This document shows positions 32,059-43,385 of a DNA stretch of 64,000 nt, one piece after another. A program made the position numbers and the translations under genes. Origin of the DNA: Enoplolaimus lenunculus (lineage: Eukaryota; Nematoda; Enoplea; Enoplida; Thoracostomopsidae); the NCBI GenBank assembly GCA_030248215.1, contig JASANG010003323.1:1-64000 (forward strand), read 5' to 3'. Every line of letters starts with the position of its first letter. Position 1 is the first letter of the stretch. The notes below the pieces were generated by a model, which worked only from the letters and a program-made list of their open reading frames with translations, was not told the origin of the DNA and made no database searches.

Positions 32059-32835
32059 ACCTTAAGTAAGGTAAAGCATCGTTATTTTACTGTGGTTGGT
32101 GCCTAAGCGTAAACTTATGAAATAATTGCTGGGTTTCTGAAATCTTACTTAAGTATTTACTTAAGTTATACTTCATTACTTAAGTCGCCATAAGTAAAAA
32201 TACTTAAATTTTCGAGCAAAAACAAATAAACGCGAAATGTCAGCCATTGTCATAACAAGAAAGTAATATATGTTTTGCTTTACATTGAGGACGGACTAAT
32301 AGTCTACATGTTCAATTTGACCAAAGTTAGTATGCCTGAATGGTAAATGTGTAATCTATCAAATTTAGTCAGCGACTTAAAAGTTACTTAACTTTTAAGT
32401 ACGCTCTTAAAAACGAGAAAATGGTTGTAATTACGTAACGCGTACTGTACTTAAGTAGGAGGATTTGGAAACCCAGCCATTGTAATTTAAATCGTTCACA
32501 GCACCTCTTTTGTAATTTTTTTCAACCAAAATTGCATTTTTATCTAATTACCGTTCAAAACTATGACGTAATACAATTTTATATTACGTCATAGTTCTGA
32601 ACAGCATTATTGTCCAATAATTATGAACACACGTCATAACTCTGAACAGCATTACAGTCCAATAATGAACACTATTAATGGCTCTATTGAACAATACCGC
32701 CATGGCACACAAGAGGCACATGCTAACAAAACCATAGAATTAAGCCTTATATTTCCAGGTAATCAAGTGAAAAGTTTTTTTTCACTCCTATTTTAATATT
32801 ACATAAATCTGTTTGGGTGTCAGCCGAGGGTGGTG
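32059..32835. other. intergenic with short local duplications
   Basis: ATGACGTAATACAATTTTATATTACGTCAT (about 32561-32591, split here as ATGACGTAATAC and TATTACGTCAT) is a palindrome. TGAACAGCATTA plus TCCAATAAT recurs at about 32597 and 32643. Inverted TACTTAAGT motifs lie near 32145-32215. Confidence 0.5.
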
Positions 32836-32843
32836 GTAAATTG

Positions 32844-33000
32844 AACCCATGTAAAGATCACGGGCGGATCGTTTTTCTGTGGGGCTAGAATAGTGTAAGT
32901 TTAAGCTTTGATTAATTTTTTGCCTGGCTTACGCTTAGGTTTAAGCTTGGGCTTAGGAATATGCTTATAATACTGTTCCGCTCTGCTCTTTACATTGACC
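32844..33000 (+). mobile_element. T-family MITE
   Basis: AACCCATGTAAAGATCACGG at the left, CTGCTCTTTACATTGACC at the right. Flanks GTAAATTG (32836-32843) and GAAAATTG (33001-33008) match at 7 of 8. Confidence 0.75.
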
Positions 33001-33008
33001 GAAAATTG

Positions 33009-33352
33009 TAACAATTTTCATACAGATGATTAATTCCCAATTGTACCGGTAACATTTGTTTAAGTATTGAAACTATAAGCAGGGCACGGAGCAGCCACCC
33101 TACCATACCTCACATTTGACCTGCCCCATCCCCATCCGTAAAGAGGCCCTCATCCTATTTAACAGGATGAAACAAAAACCGCCGAAGTTTCAAATGTGTC
33201 TGGCTTCTTGCTCGCGAGTTTTTGCCACTATTCTACGTTTCCGCGATTTTTAAATCCGTTTTGACACTGCACAGACTTTATACAATAACCACCAGATTGC
33301 TAAGTGCAAACATATTTTCTCGCTCGCTACACTCGCTGGCTTACAATTTTAT
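33009..33352. other. intergenic with CTCGCTCGCTAC repeat fragment
   Basis: TTTTCTCGCTCGCTACACTC at about 33315 is shared in part with 50585 and, reversed, 10130. Confidence 0.35.
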
Positions 33353-33623
33353 TTAAATCCTTCTCACGTTGAGTTACATATTGGCAACTCAGCGCAGTGT
33401 ATATACGTTAAATAATATATATCGCACCGTGTTTAACAATTGCAACACGTATACATAGTACTAAATCACCACAAGACGTGAGAGCCCCCTCGGGCTCGAG
33501 CGTCAAGCTCCTATAGCTGAGTGGTGATGGTATATGCCTCCCACTCCAGTCACTGGAGTTCGAATCCTAGCATAAAAGTATGTCTCAGGGGAAATAGAAA
33601 ATATTCACGTGAGAAAGGGTTAA
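33353..33623. mobile_element. B-family piggyBac-like MITE with tRNA-like segment
   Basis: TTAA at both ends; inner ends ATCCTTCTCACG and CGTGAGAAAGGG. Almost identical to 3673-3943 over its interior, including the A-box-like TAGCTGAGTGG and B-box-like GAGTTCGAATCC, so both copies are young or under conversion. Confidence 0.78.
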
Positions 33624-34224
33624 CATAACTCTCATGAAATGAAATAAGCAAGAGCGATAGTAAAGAAATTTTTCAGTGAGGTGTGCCGTGTGAAGACTCC
33701 ATTGGTTGGAGCATATGAAGATTGTAAAAGGTTTTAGCTAAAGTATGAGCTGTTTAGCTGCTTTAAGTTTGATTTATCTAATAAATGGTTCACTTTCTAG
33801 ATCCATCATTTTGCAACTTTTATGTGAAACTGTTTTTTGAACAGTGATCCCACAGCTATCAAACACGAGTGTGAGCTTGGACAACATCAAAATCGATAAA
33901 TTCTGTATCCACCTCTACTCTGGGGGCATCCTCATTGGAGTTTGAGGGGCACCCCTTTCTGTTCCTGCACTGACTGTAAGAGTGGCGCTATATATCTGAT
34001 AATCTCCGGCGCCGGCGACGCCCGTCACGCTTATTTTATTTTTTACGTACATTTTGTTGTGTCTCAACTAACAATATAAAAATCAAACAATTCTGCGTCC
34101 ATCCATGGGGATGCGATCTTCATGGTTTCTCATCTCCCCTGACATTAATTAGTTCGATAGTTTTTTCCAGATAAGCTGGCGTGGACAATTACGATCCCTC
34201 AAGTTGGACCAATCCAATATCGTC
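33624..34224. other. intergenic, nothing recognised
   Basis: Unclassified. Confidence 0.3.
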
Positions 34225-34226
34225 TA

Positions 34227-34650
34227 CTGTAGTGACCCCAATAAGAGGATGGGTAACAAGAAAGGCTCCCATTTTAAGTGTCAATCAATAGGAGTCTGTA
34301 TCCCTAATTAAAATCGGTAAGCGAATAGAGTCCCTAAACCCTAATTAGAGTCCATACATGTCAAATATTATAACTAATTGTCGTACATAAATGACTCCAG
34401 CACTAAATAAAGTTGAGTTCAAAACATTAAAGCATACATAAGTTTTGAAAGTACATTCCTAATTATTACATTGTTTTATCGCTCAAGCATTTGATACAAT
34501 ACAAATAATGGTTTAATTCAACGGATAGCCGCATTACCGGGTATATAAAAGTAACAAAACGTGACGGAGTGCGGTTTAATGATAAATAACAGTCCACTGT
34601 CGAGGCGCAATAAAATATCAGTTTTCCCCATCTTATTCGTGTCACTACAG
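34227..34650. mobile_element. R-family MITE with TA duplication
   Basis: CTGTAGTGACCCCAATAAG at the left, TTATTCGTGTCACTACAG at the right, TA at both borders (34225-34226, 34651-34652): a Tc1/mariner-type signature. Open frames inside (34466-34867 minus) have no transposase motif. Confidence 0.82.
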
Positions 34651-34871
34651 TACGGTTGTATATTGATTGATTTTTTGTACATTTGTCAGTTTGACGAACC
34701 GAAAATATAGCAATTACGATACCGCGAACAATGGGACGGTTACTAAATGTGGTAATTTCAGCATCATAATCTATTTCAAGCCGTCTAAACTGATTAGTAT
34801 TCAGTATGAAGGTAAACGAATAAAAAATAACAACGTCTTTTAGCTTTAAGTATATCTTTGTACGCATGATC

Positions 34872-35061
34872 GGCCCATGTAAGCATCAGAAGCGGAATAT
34901 TTTTGTGTGGGACTAGAAAAGGTAAGCTTTAGACTAATTTTTTTGCTTGGCTTAGGCTCAGGCTTAGGCTTAAACTCATTCTTACGCTTAGGCTTAGGCT
35001 TAGGCTTAGGCTTATGAATATTACTTATAATCCTTTTCCGCCCCTGTTCTTTACATTAGCC
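34872..35061 (+). mobile_element. T-family MITE
   Basis: GGCCCATGTAAGCATCAG at the left, CCCCTGTTCTTTACATTAGCC at the right. TTAGGC array with an AACTCATTCTTACGC spacer. Flanks GCATGATC (34864-34871) and ACATGATC (35062-35069) match at 7 of 8. Confidence 0.85.
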
Positions 35062-35319
35062 ACATGATCTAGTGATGTTTTCATTCGCAGAAGCATATTC
35101 ATACGTTCAGCGATTATGAAAACTTTGAACTGTATTAAGAATTATTGTTTAGGGTGACGCAATACTTTTCGAACAGTTTTAATCTCAACCGCCGACGTCC
35201 GGTGCTGTCCGGACTGACGTTTGGCACAGTACCTCATATATGGCCGAATGGCACAGCACATCTATTTGTAAACAATTTTTGTTGCGGCTCAGAATGACCA
35301 GTATAGCGCGGCTGTAATT

Positions 35320-35455
35320 TTGACCCATGTAAAGATCAGGAGCGGAACATTTTTCTGTGCGACTAGAATAGAGTACGCTTAATAAAGCATGAGGCTAATT
35401 TTTTGCTTGGCTTAGGCTTAGGCTTAAGCTTAGAAATATGCGTAAGGGCGTTTTG
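35320..35455 (+). mobile_element. T-family MITE, right end missing
   Basis: GACCCATGTAAAGATCAGG, the GAATAGAGTACGCTTAA block and a short TTAGGC array ending near ATATGCGTAAGGGCG. Confidence 0.65.
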
Positions 35456-35927
35456 TATTCTCGCAGGACTGCGACTGAACAGAATACACTTGAGTTTAGT
35501 TTTGTTTGAGTTGAGTTATGTTGTGTACGTGTTTTGTAATTATTGATAATTGCTAATATTTGAACCCAGTTCTTCGGATAAAAAGCGTTTACTGTTTTTT
35601 TTAATTATTTTTGTTTTATAGGACAACTGTTTTAAATCTTTAACTTGTTTTAAGCTTAAGGTGATCCAGCAGCTTTAAACTAACTTTCAAGATTAACTAA
35701 ACTAACCGATAGGCTTACGCTTAAACTCATTTAAAATCTTACATATTTTTAATTTAAGCTAAACTAATGAATTCTTTAGATACACATAATTTATGGGCTG
35801 CACTTTTTACTTAAGCCAAAAATAAGTTTAACTTAAATTTGCATTAAAGTTAAAAATATATTTAGTCTAAGTTATACTTTACAATTCTAATTTAGTTTGT
35901 CTGTTCAGCCGTTGAACTTTTGCTTAA
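35456..35927. other. intergenic, nothing recognised
   Basis: Unclassified AT-rich sequence with many TTAAG motifs. Confidence 0.3.
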
Positions 35928-36217
35928 AACAAAGCCCAATTTACACGTGCAAGTTTTTGCTGCCAAAATTTACGCATGCAATTTGCATAGGTCACAAAAC
36001 AGCTTTGAAGTTTTTGCAGCTGCAAATTATTCACTGGAATTCATGCTATTGAATTTAATTCGCACATGTGAATGCAGTTACATGTCGCTTCAATTTCTCG
36101 CACCAGCAGTTTGATTGGTCAATCGGACTGTTCGTTTGAAAACACAGCTACAACGGTTTCGGGCAAGTTGCACCTGCGAGTTCTCGCTACAAAAACTGGC
36201 ATCTTTAAATGAGGCTT
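35928..36217. mobile_element. D-family MITE
   Basis: CCCAATTTACACGTGCAAG at the left, CAAAAACTGGCATCTTT at the right, TTGCAGCTGCAAATTATTC inside. Confidence 0.6.
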
Positions 36218-36831
36218 AATAATCAAGATTTGTTAAGCTACAATTTAAGTTTAAGGTTTGGAGACAATTTCAAGCTAAAAAAACTGCTATTTTGTGTTTT
36301 GATTGTAAAATCGCTTCTGGCGTCTCAAATGATTTACAAGTGTACTTAAGTAGGGTCTGATTGAAATTTAAAAAAAACGTCATACTTAAACGAAAGTGGC
36401 ACGCTACTATTGTTATACCATGCCGGTTTTTTCATCTTTGAATGATTTGAAAACTCCTAATCGCGTATATTTTAATTTTTTATCTTTACAAAGCTCGGAA
36501 AAGTTTCGGCCACGAGGGTGGAACGTGGAAAGGCTTTCTCGTCTCGCTAGGTTACAGTAAAATTTGCCCTCAGGAGTACCAAGGGTATCAAATTCCTGGC
36601 TACCAGGAGCACTACATTCCGGACGACCAGGAGTACTAAATTCCAACATCCCGTCTATGTATGGGCGGCATCCTTTTACACGGAGCTTTTATTTTATATG
36701 TAGCAGATAATCGTTTCCGTTTTTTGCATTTTCATTTTATCTCCTAAAGAGTTGCGGCTGAGTTTTAGATGCTCAAGTACGAATTACGGTATCAGAGTGT
36801 AGGCATCTGAACCACTAACGCGAGGCACATA
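36218..36831. other. intergenic, unrecognised frame
   Basis: A minus frame at 36413-36649 has repeated CCAGGAG-derived Pro/Gly motifs (about 36565-36640) and no known domain. Confidence 0.3.
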
Positions 36832-36960
36832 CACTGCAAAAAATGGTGAGTCAAATTGACTGTCTCCGAAATAGGCTATACGGAACAACATTGAGTCGAA
36901 TTTGACTCTGGCGTAGTGAAATTTGACTGTTTGTGTACTTCCGTTGAGCCTATTTTGTAC
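36832..36960. mobile_element. P-family MITE, shortened
   Basis: CACTGCAAAAAATGGTGAG preceded by TA; the centre and part of the right arm remain. Confidence 0.65.
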
Positions 36961-37590
36961 CCAATGGTGTTATATATAATTGTAAAAAGAAACTTCGGCA
37001 GCCTGACGACCCATAAGCTATTGTGGGACCCTAAGCCACAAACTAAACTTTTATTTAAGTAACACAAACGTAACTATAATCAGAAGGCATGAAAATGAAA
37101 CTGACCCTTGTCAATCAAAGTCGTTCGCTTTTATACCCTTTTTGGGTAACAAGCTCATTTGCATTTTAAGATTTATTTTCTGAACCAGTTCCCAAATCGT
37201 CAAAACCAAAAGTTCGAGTCTGATAAAGAACCTTCCAAAACCAGCCCGAATCTTCCCCGGAACTCGTAAGAAGATTCTCGTCAAACCGGTTGCAGGAAGC
37301 AGGAATTAAAATAGGACGCCACACTATCTTTAACTTTAATAATTTGGGCCCATGGGTCATAATTTGTAAGGTATGGACCTCAGCATTTGTTACATAAAGA
37401 TTTTTAATTTTATATGCAAATTTTATTTCACTTTAATATGGAACACAATGCTCGATTATTCTTCCCCGACTGCTGTAACACTGTATGTCATAGCTTTGGT
37501 TGAGATGCTTACATGAACGAATAATACTTAAATCATCATAATATAATGATATATAATCGCGTGTGAACGTGGCTGTGGCCAGTAAAACAA
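36961..37590. other. intergenic, nothing recognised
   Basis: Unclassified. Confidence 0.3.
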
Positions 37591-37785
37591 AACAGGGCCC
37601 AAACATTCTTGGGATTGAAAACAGGATCCAGACATTCTTGGGGGTGAAAACAGGACCAAAACATTCTTGGGGGTGAAAACAGGACCCAAACATTCTTGGG
37701 GGTGAAAACAGGATCCAAACATTCTTGGGGGTGAAAACAGGACCCAAACATTCTTGGGGGTGAAAACAGGACCCAAACATTCTTG
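37591..37785. repeat. 29-bp minisatellite, 6-7 units
   Basis: Unit beginning AACATTCTTGGGGGTG and containing AAAACAGGACCC, with ACCC/ATCC variants. Frames of PPRMFGSCF-type repeats on the minus strand come from this array. Confidence 0.95.
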
Positions 37786-38056
37786 TGGTTGAGCCTTGTT
37801 GGCGAAACCCTTGCCACGGCCCGTTTTTGACCCACAAATTTAGTTTAGCTGTTTTTATGTTTTTAGTTAAATATGTTTTTTGTGTGAAAAGGTTAATATT
37901 ATAAGTAACTTTATATTTGCCGCCGCTAAAATCACAAAACCAAAACCGATTGACACTTTATAGTCTGTTTTACGCAACAGTTTTCACTGTCAGCTTCGTG
38001 TCCAGTGTTTGCTGTAAAAATTATAACTTTTGATTGATGCTTGAATTCCTGGCAAA
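37786..38056. other. intergenic, nothing recognised
   Basis: Unclassified. Confidence 0.3.
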
Positions 38057-38064
38057 TACAGGTT

Positions 38065-38265
38065 GGCCAATGTATATAGAACAGGGCCGGAACAGTAGTA
38101 TAAGCATATTCCTAAGCCTAAGCCTAAGCCTAAGTGTAAGTATGATTGAGCCTATTCCTAAGCCTAAGCGTAAACCGAAGCCTAAGCAAAAAATAGTCTA
38201 AAGATTAAATTGACTCTATTATAACCCCTCCAGAAAACGATCCGGCCCTGTTCCATACATGGGCC
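38065..38265 (-). mobile_element. T-family MITE
   Basis: GGCCAATGTATATAGAACAG at the left, CTGTTCCATACATGGGCC at the right. Flanks TACAGGTT and CACAGGTG match at 6 of 8. Confidence 0.8.
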
Positions 38266-38273
38266 CACAGGTG

Positions 38274-39446
38274 TATCTTGTCGATTGCAATAATACTCAA
38301 TTTTGAGTAAATTGGCAGTAATGACAACTACTCGTTCAAAATAAGTAAAAATTTCAAATTTAAGCGTGAAATGATCAAAGTATAGCGTTGGGCAAAAAAT
38401 ATAAAAGTTTCAAAAACCAAATTGTGGTTGGTGACAAAACTGTATGTTTTTAGCTAGCTCACCTTGCTGGGGGGGGGTAAAAATATGAAGTTCTATCGGT
38501 TATACTCCCAGCTAGCGTTCAGCTGAAGATGATTATAAATTCGAATTTTTTTGCATATATCAGTCGACGCAGTTGGCGGAGCTGAGTCGAATGGTGGTAA
38601 ATGTTTCGTAATCAGACGAATGGCTAACAAATTATGGTCCAATCAATGATTTGGCGCCTTGACCATACCAGTCGACTCAGCTGCGGAAGCTTTGTCGAAT
38701 GAGTCATAATTTAGCTAACGTTGTAACAATGTTTTTGATTAAAGACTTGAAACCTCAAAAATCGAATATTTCAAAAATTCAAATCTGAGCATGAAATGAT
38801 CCGAGAAAGTCACAAGAAGCTGAACTGCGAAAAAAATCTTAAATTGCGATCATATTTGGTCGAACCCCGGCTGGGGGCATAAAAGAAAAAAACCCATAAA
38901 TTTTCACCAGGGACATACACGGGATCCTGGTTTACGAGAAACGTTAAAACTTTTCTAGGGTTGACTTAATTTTTTCTAGATGGGGTTGACCCCTTCTTGC
39001 CCCCCCCGCCTTTCTCTGCAGACCTGCAACACCGGTTTCTAATGTTGCTAGCCGTGTTTATTACCCACTGTATGACTTGAAAAGTGAATTAGCGTGCACC
39101 TCCAAAAACCAACTCGGCTTTATGAATAATTTGAACGCAGTAATTGTACAACGCAAATTCATCAAATATAAATAAATTATTAATAACTTACAACAAAAAA
39201 TGCAATAATAAAATCACCCCAAGACCCTGTGACCGCAAGGCGAAAGGCACCTGATAGAATGTACAAGGACCTGTGTCACAGGCTGGTTTCGTGTCCCCGG
39301 GACGATTCCTCCCACGGAGAAATCGTTATTGGACAATCGCTCCCGATTCGTGGCGAAATTGTCATTGAACAAAGTTTTCATCCAAAATTATTCCCAACTG
39401 CATGACAAATGCTACTCAACGAAAAACTCATTGTTCAAGACTATGG
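38274..39446. other. intergenic with split G-family remnant
   Basis: TAGCTCACCTTGCTGGGGGG (about 38454) and, about 400 bases on, TTTTCTAGGGTTGAC and TTCTAGATGGGGTTGACC (about 38950-39000) resemble two parts of one G element. The stretch between shares ATTTGGTCGAACCCCGGCTG-like sequence with about 45385-45405. Confidence 0.4.
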
Positions 39447-40078
39447 GTTGCGCTATACTTGGCGGTCGGCGCCGTCCGGCCCCGGTCTGTCATTGTGCGC
39501 CACCCGTACGGTGTCGTCCGTCACCATCCGTCACCCAGGCGGTGCTGTTTTTCACCGTCCGTCACCATGCGTTATTGTACGTAAGTTATTTGCGTACGAG
39601 ACCGCACGGTGACGGACGGCGCCGTACGGGTGCCCGACGGCATCGTGCGGATGACGGACGGCATCGTGCGGGTGACGGACGGCATCGTGCGGGTGACGGA
39701 CGGCATCGTGCGGGTGACGGACGGCATCGTGCGGGTGACGGACGGCATCGTGCGGGTGACGGACGGCATCGTACGGGTGCCCGACGGCATCGTGCGGATG
39801 ACGGACGGCATCGTGCGGGTGACGGACGGCATCGTGCGGGTGACGGACGGCATCGTGCGGGTGACGGACGGCATCGTACGGGTGCCCGACGGCATCGTGC
39901 GGATGACGGACGGCATCGTGCGGGTGACGGACGGCATCGTGCGGGTGACGGACGGCATTGTGCGGATGACGGATGGCATCGTGCGGATGACGGACGGCAT
40001 CGTGCGGGTGACGGACGGCATCGTGCGGGTGACAGACGGCGCCGGACGGCGCCGCATATCAAAAAAGTTTAACGCTAC
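39447..40078. mobile_element. C-family MITE expanded by a minisatellite
   Basis: GGGTTGCGCTATACTTGG at the left, GTTTAACGCTACCC at the right. The interior 39609-40040 is about twenty 21-bp units (GTGACGGACGGCATCGTGCGG) with a few GTGCCCGACGG variants that recur every several units, a higher-order pattern. Its 21-bp period leaves long open frames on both strands, none believed. Confidence 0.8.
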
Positions 40079-40445
40079 CCTATCTTGTCTCAAGATCGTT
40101 CCTCTGCTATGCTTCTTGCACAATTATTTTCCGCCAAAAATTGACTTTTGTGAAAACGCTTTGATGTGCACAGGAACCTTCATATCTGTGGACGTCCACG
40201 ATCGACTCTGTTTTGTTTTAAGCCCTTGGCCAGGGATTCAAAACGGGATCAGAAAAATCGTTTGGATTCGGTTTGATAGTTGTTCACAGGAGACAAAATG
40301 TGCCCAAACACAAGCATCATTCTACCAGGTTTTGTGAACTCAACTCAGGAATAAACGGTATGTTATATGCCTTAACAATTGTGTATCGGCCAAAATTTTT
40401 TCTATCTGTAGCCCGTATCGTTCAATTTACTAGTTTGAGAAGCGG
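40079..40445. other. intergenic, nothing recognised
   Basis: Unclassified. Confidence 0.3.
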
Positions 40446-40453
40446 AGAGAAAC

Positions 40454-40984
40454 GGCCCATGGAGATAGAACAGGGACCAGATCGTTTTCCGGCGGGGCTG
40501 TAATACAGTGAGTTGAAGCTTCAGACTAACTTTTTTTGGCATAGGCTTAGGCTTAGGAATAGGCTCATCCTTACGCTTAGGCTCAGGCTTAGGCTTAGGC
40601 TTAGGAATAGGCTCATCCTTACGCTTAGGCTCAGGCTTAGGCTTAGGCTTAGGAATAGGCTCATCCTTACGCTTAGGCTCAGGCTTAGGCTTAGGCTTAG
40701 GAATAGGCTCATCCTTACGCTTAGGCTCAGGCTTAGGCTTAGGCTTAGGAATAGGCTCATCCTTACGCTTAGGCTCAGGCTTAGGCTTAGGCTTAGGAAT
40801 AGGCTCATCCTTACGCTTAGGCTCAGGCTTAGGCTTAGGCTTAGGAATAGGCTCATCCTTACGCTTAGGCTCAGGCTTAGGCTTAGGCTTAGGAATAGGC
40901 TCATCCTTACGCTTAGGCTCAGGCTTAGGCTTAGGCTTAGGAATATGTTTAAATACTGTGCCGCCCATGTTCTTTACATTTGCC
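40454..40984 (+). mobile_element. T-family MITE with homogeneous 48-bp TTAGGC array
   Basis: GGCCCATGGAGATAGAACAG at the left, CATGTTCTTTACATTTGCC at the right. About eight essentially identical 48-bp units: GAATAGGCTCATCC, TTACGC, then TTAGGC-type hexamers (48 = 8 x 6). Flanks AGAGAAAC (40446-40453) and AGACAAAC (40985-40992) match at 7 of 8. Because 48 is a multiple of 3, frames stay open on both strands (Lys-Pro-Lys-Pro or Arg-Leu-Arg-Leu), which is not coding evidence. Confidence 0.9.
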
Positions 40985-40992
40985 AGACAAAC

Positions 40993-41487
40993 GGTCGTGA
41001 GATGAAATAGTTCTGAACAAGAAATTGTAACGGTTGAGTATTGATTTCGAGACAGAGGTAGGAATTGCTTTTAGAACGGTTTCTCGTGACAAAAAGGCGA
41101 TTTTTTCAGCGGCGACAAATCGTCTCCGGGGTGAAATAGTCGTGTGACACCGGCACTCAAAGCCGACAAAAATACTGATTGTGAAATTTGACATAATTAA
41201 TATTCATTAAATGCTGGCTCGGAATATATTAAAGCAGAATTTTGTGTTTGAGAGAAACGAATTTGAATCGGGATCGGCCCCTGTGGGGCTTCAATGCTTC
41301 GACAATACATGCCCCCTTTTCAGAAAACGGTAGTCGTCTTGTCACAACCATATAAAGCTGGTTTTGGTTCTTATCTGATCGATTTTTATAGGTATTTCAT
41401 ATATGCTCGAACGACATATATAGATTTTGATTACTTTTGATGAAATAGTGACACATTTGTCAGATTTATTCTTTTCTTATCAACATT
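40993..41487. other. intergenic, nothing recognised
   Basis: Unclassified. Confidence 0.3.

Positions 41488-41490
<3 letters not shown>

Positions 41491-41566
<76 letters not shown>
41491..41566. repeat. (AT)n microsatellite
   Basis: Long uninterrupted AT run. Confidence 0.97.
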
Positions 41567-41568
<2 letters not shown>

Positions 41569-42450
41569 GCATATATTAGTGATGGGCATCAGATATGTTT
41601 TCGTACCCGGATATCTGACAATTCCTGCCGGATATTTATTTGTATATAATCTCAATTTGCGTTTCTCAACCACTTGTTTTCACTTGTTCCTCTAAGGAAA
41701 GTACCGTGACTCACAATCGGATTGCTTTGAGCGTAAAACATACAATTCTATAAATAGTTTTTTATCATGCAACTGCTTCAATAGCGCTATGTATTTGGCT
41801 TAGAAGATTGCTACTGACTAATAAATACTTGCGTTGGCCACCTCAAATTGAGTTGATTTGGTTTGTCTGCGGTACTATCGAATGTCACCCTTCCTTCGAA
41901 CTGTATAAAACATAAGTCGTTTTACGTTCCAAGAACAAAGAACCACATTAAAATATACTTACGCTAAATTGTACAAACATTTCAATGATGGATCTAAATG
42001 TGGCAAGGAGCTGCCTAACAGTGAAAGGTCTCGCGAGAGACAAGCAAGCCAAACGCAATTTTACCACTAAATCTTAATACAAAATTTATACGCCTTTTAT
42101 GGACATATTCTAATTGGTTGAATACGTGCGTGTGTGCACCTTGAGCAAAATACAGTGGGGGTCTTAAGCCCGTTTAAGTATGACGGAAACCTGATACAGT
42201 GGATAATTGTTGAAAATATATCAAATTCTTTTATTCCAGGCATAATTTTTTAATTCTTGTCGTTGTGGTTATATTAATTTTAAGCTTAAGCTCAACTGAA
42301 ACTACTTGAGCAGAGTAATTGAATAACGTGTTTCGTTAGTATATCAAATATTCCTAAGAGTTTCGTACAGCGTTTGAGAAACAATCTTGTGGCCAATTAC
42401 CGTAATGGCTTTTGCAGTTTTGTTTAATATTTTTGTCATCAAAGGAAACA
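41567..42450. other. intergenic, nothing recognised
   Basis: Includes CGGATATCTGACAATTCCTG (about 41608), otherwise unclassified. Confidence 0.3.
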
Positions 42451-42458
42451 GTCCCATT

Positions 42459-42668
42459 GGCCAATGTATAGAACACGGCCGGAACAGTAGTATAAGCATA
42501 TTCCTAAGCCTAAGCCTAAGCCTAAGCCTGTATAACAATGAGCGTATACCTGAGCCTAAGCCTAAGCCGATGTCTAAGCCTATGCCTAAGCAAAAAATTA
42601 GTTTAAAGCTTAAGCTTACTTTATTAGACCCGCCGGAAAATGTTCCGACCCTGTTCTATACATGGGCC
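42459..42668 (-). mobile_element. T-family MITE
   Basis: GGCCAATGTATAGAACACGG at the left, CCTGTTCTATACATGGGCC at the right. Flanks GTCCCATT (42451-42458) and GTCTCATA (42669-42676) match at 6 of 8. Confidence 0.85.
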
Positions 42669-42836
42669 GTCTCATAGGCCAAGGAGGGGCTGGAAGGCTC
42701 AGTACCCCTATGGGAAAATATTGGCCGTTTACAAATTTTTCAACCTTGACTGTAAGTCAACGAAAACCCTTGTGTGCCCCTCATGTAAAATTTTTAGCCA
42801 CCCTCTCCTCGCTAGCAAGGAGCATGCTACGGGCTT
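42669..42836. mobile_element. G-family MITE, eroded
   Basis: CATAGGCCAAGGAGGGG at the left; GCATGCTACGGGCTTG at the right; inner CTTGACTGTAAGTCAACG. It directly follows the T element. Confidence 0.5.
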
Positions 42837-43018
42837 GAATCTAAAGCTTTTATACTTTGAACGAAATTTCAAATCTGTGTTCATTCAATTTTGCTATTAA
42901 TTTGCTGTATTCGTTTGATATTTGCGTTCTGCTTTAGTTCCATTAAAATTATCAGTTGAAAATTAATTTCTCTATTTATATTATTCTATACCCATAACCT
43001 TCTTGGACCCTAATTTAG

Positions 43019-43377
43019 CAGGGTGCAACCGGAGGTGAAAAATACCAGAGCCGGAGGTCAACGAACCTTGCCGGAGCCGGAACCGGAGGTAAGGCGAAAT
43101 TACGTAGTAAAAATGATGGTTAATTAGTTAATTTTAGCCAATATCTGCAAAATGTTGTTAAGTGGTTTTTCATTACGCTAATTTTCTGGGAAGTTTCAGA
43201 AATCCTTTCCTAAAAATAAGTGACAAAAGTAAAACGAAACACGCAAAACAGATAAATTTTGCAAAATTATGCAAATTTTGGCTGCCGAAATTGCCGGAAC
43301 CTCCGGCAAAAATTCTACCGGAGCCGGATGCCGATTTTCACCCGGAGCCGGAGAGGCACACCTCCGGTTGCACCCTG
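43019..43377. mobile_element. H-family hAT-like MITE
   Basis: CAGGGTGCAACCGGAGGTG and CACCTCCGGTTGCACCCTG form a near-perfect inverted repeat. Flanks CTAATTTAG and CTAATTAG differ by one T, consistent with an 8-bp target duplication. The interior resembles 7050-7392. Confidence 0.82.
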
Positions 43378-43385
43378 CTAATTAG

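Noticed and set aside
34466-34867. 133-codon minus-strand frame as an R-element transposase
   Set aside because: Most lies in non-coding MITE sequence shared with copies that lack the frame, and no DDE/D-type motif is visible.
39572-40337. Frames of about 180-247 codons through the GACGGACGG array
   Set aside because: A 21-bp period keeps every frame open; composition is pure repeat.
40402-41010. Long overlapping open frames on both strands (Lys-Pro and Arg-Leu repeats)
   Set aside because: They follow from a 48-bp repeat unit, a multiple of three, inside a MITE. No start context, domain or neighbouring exon supports coding.
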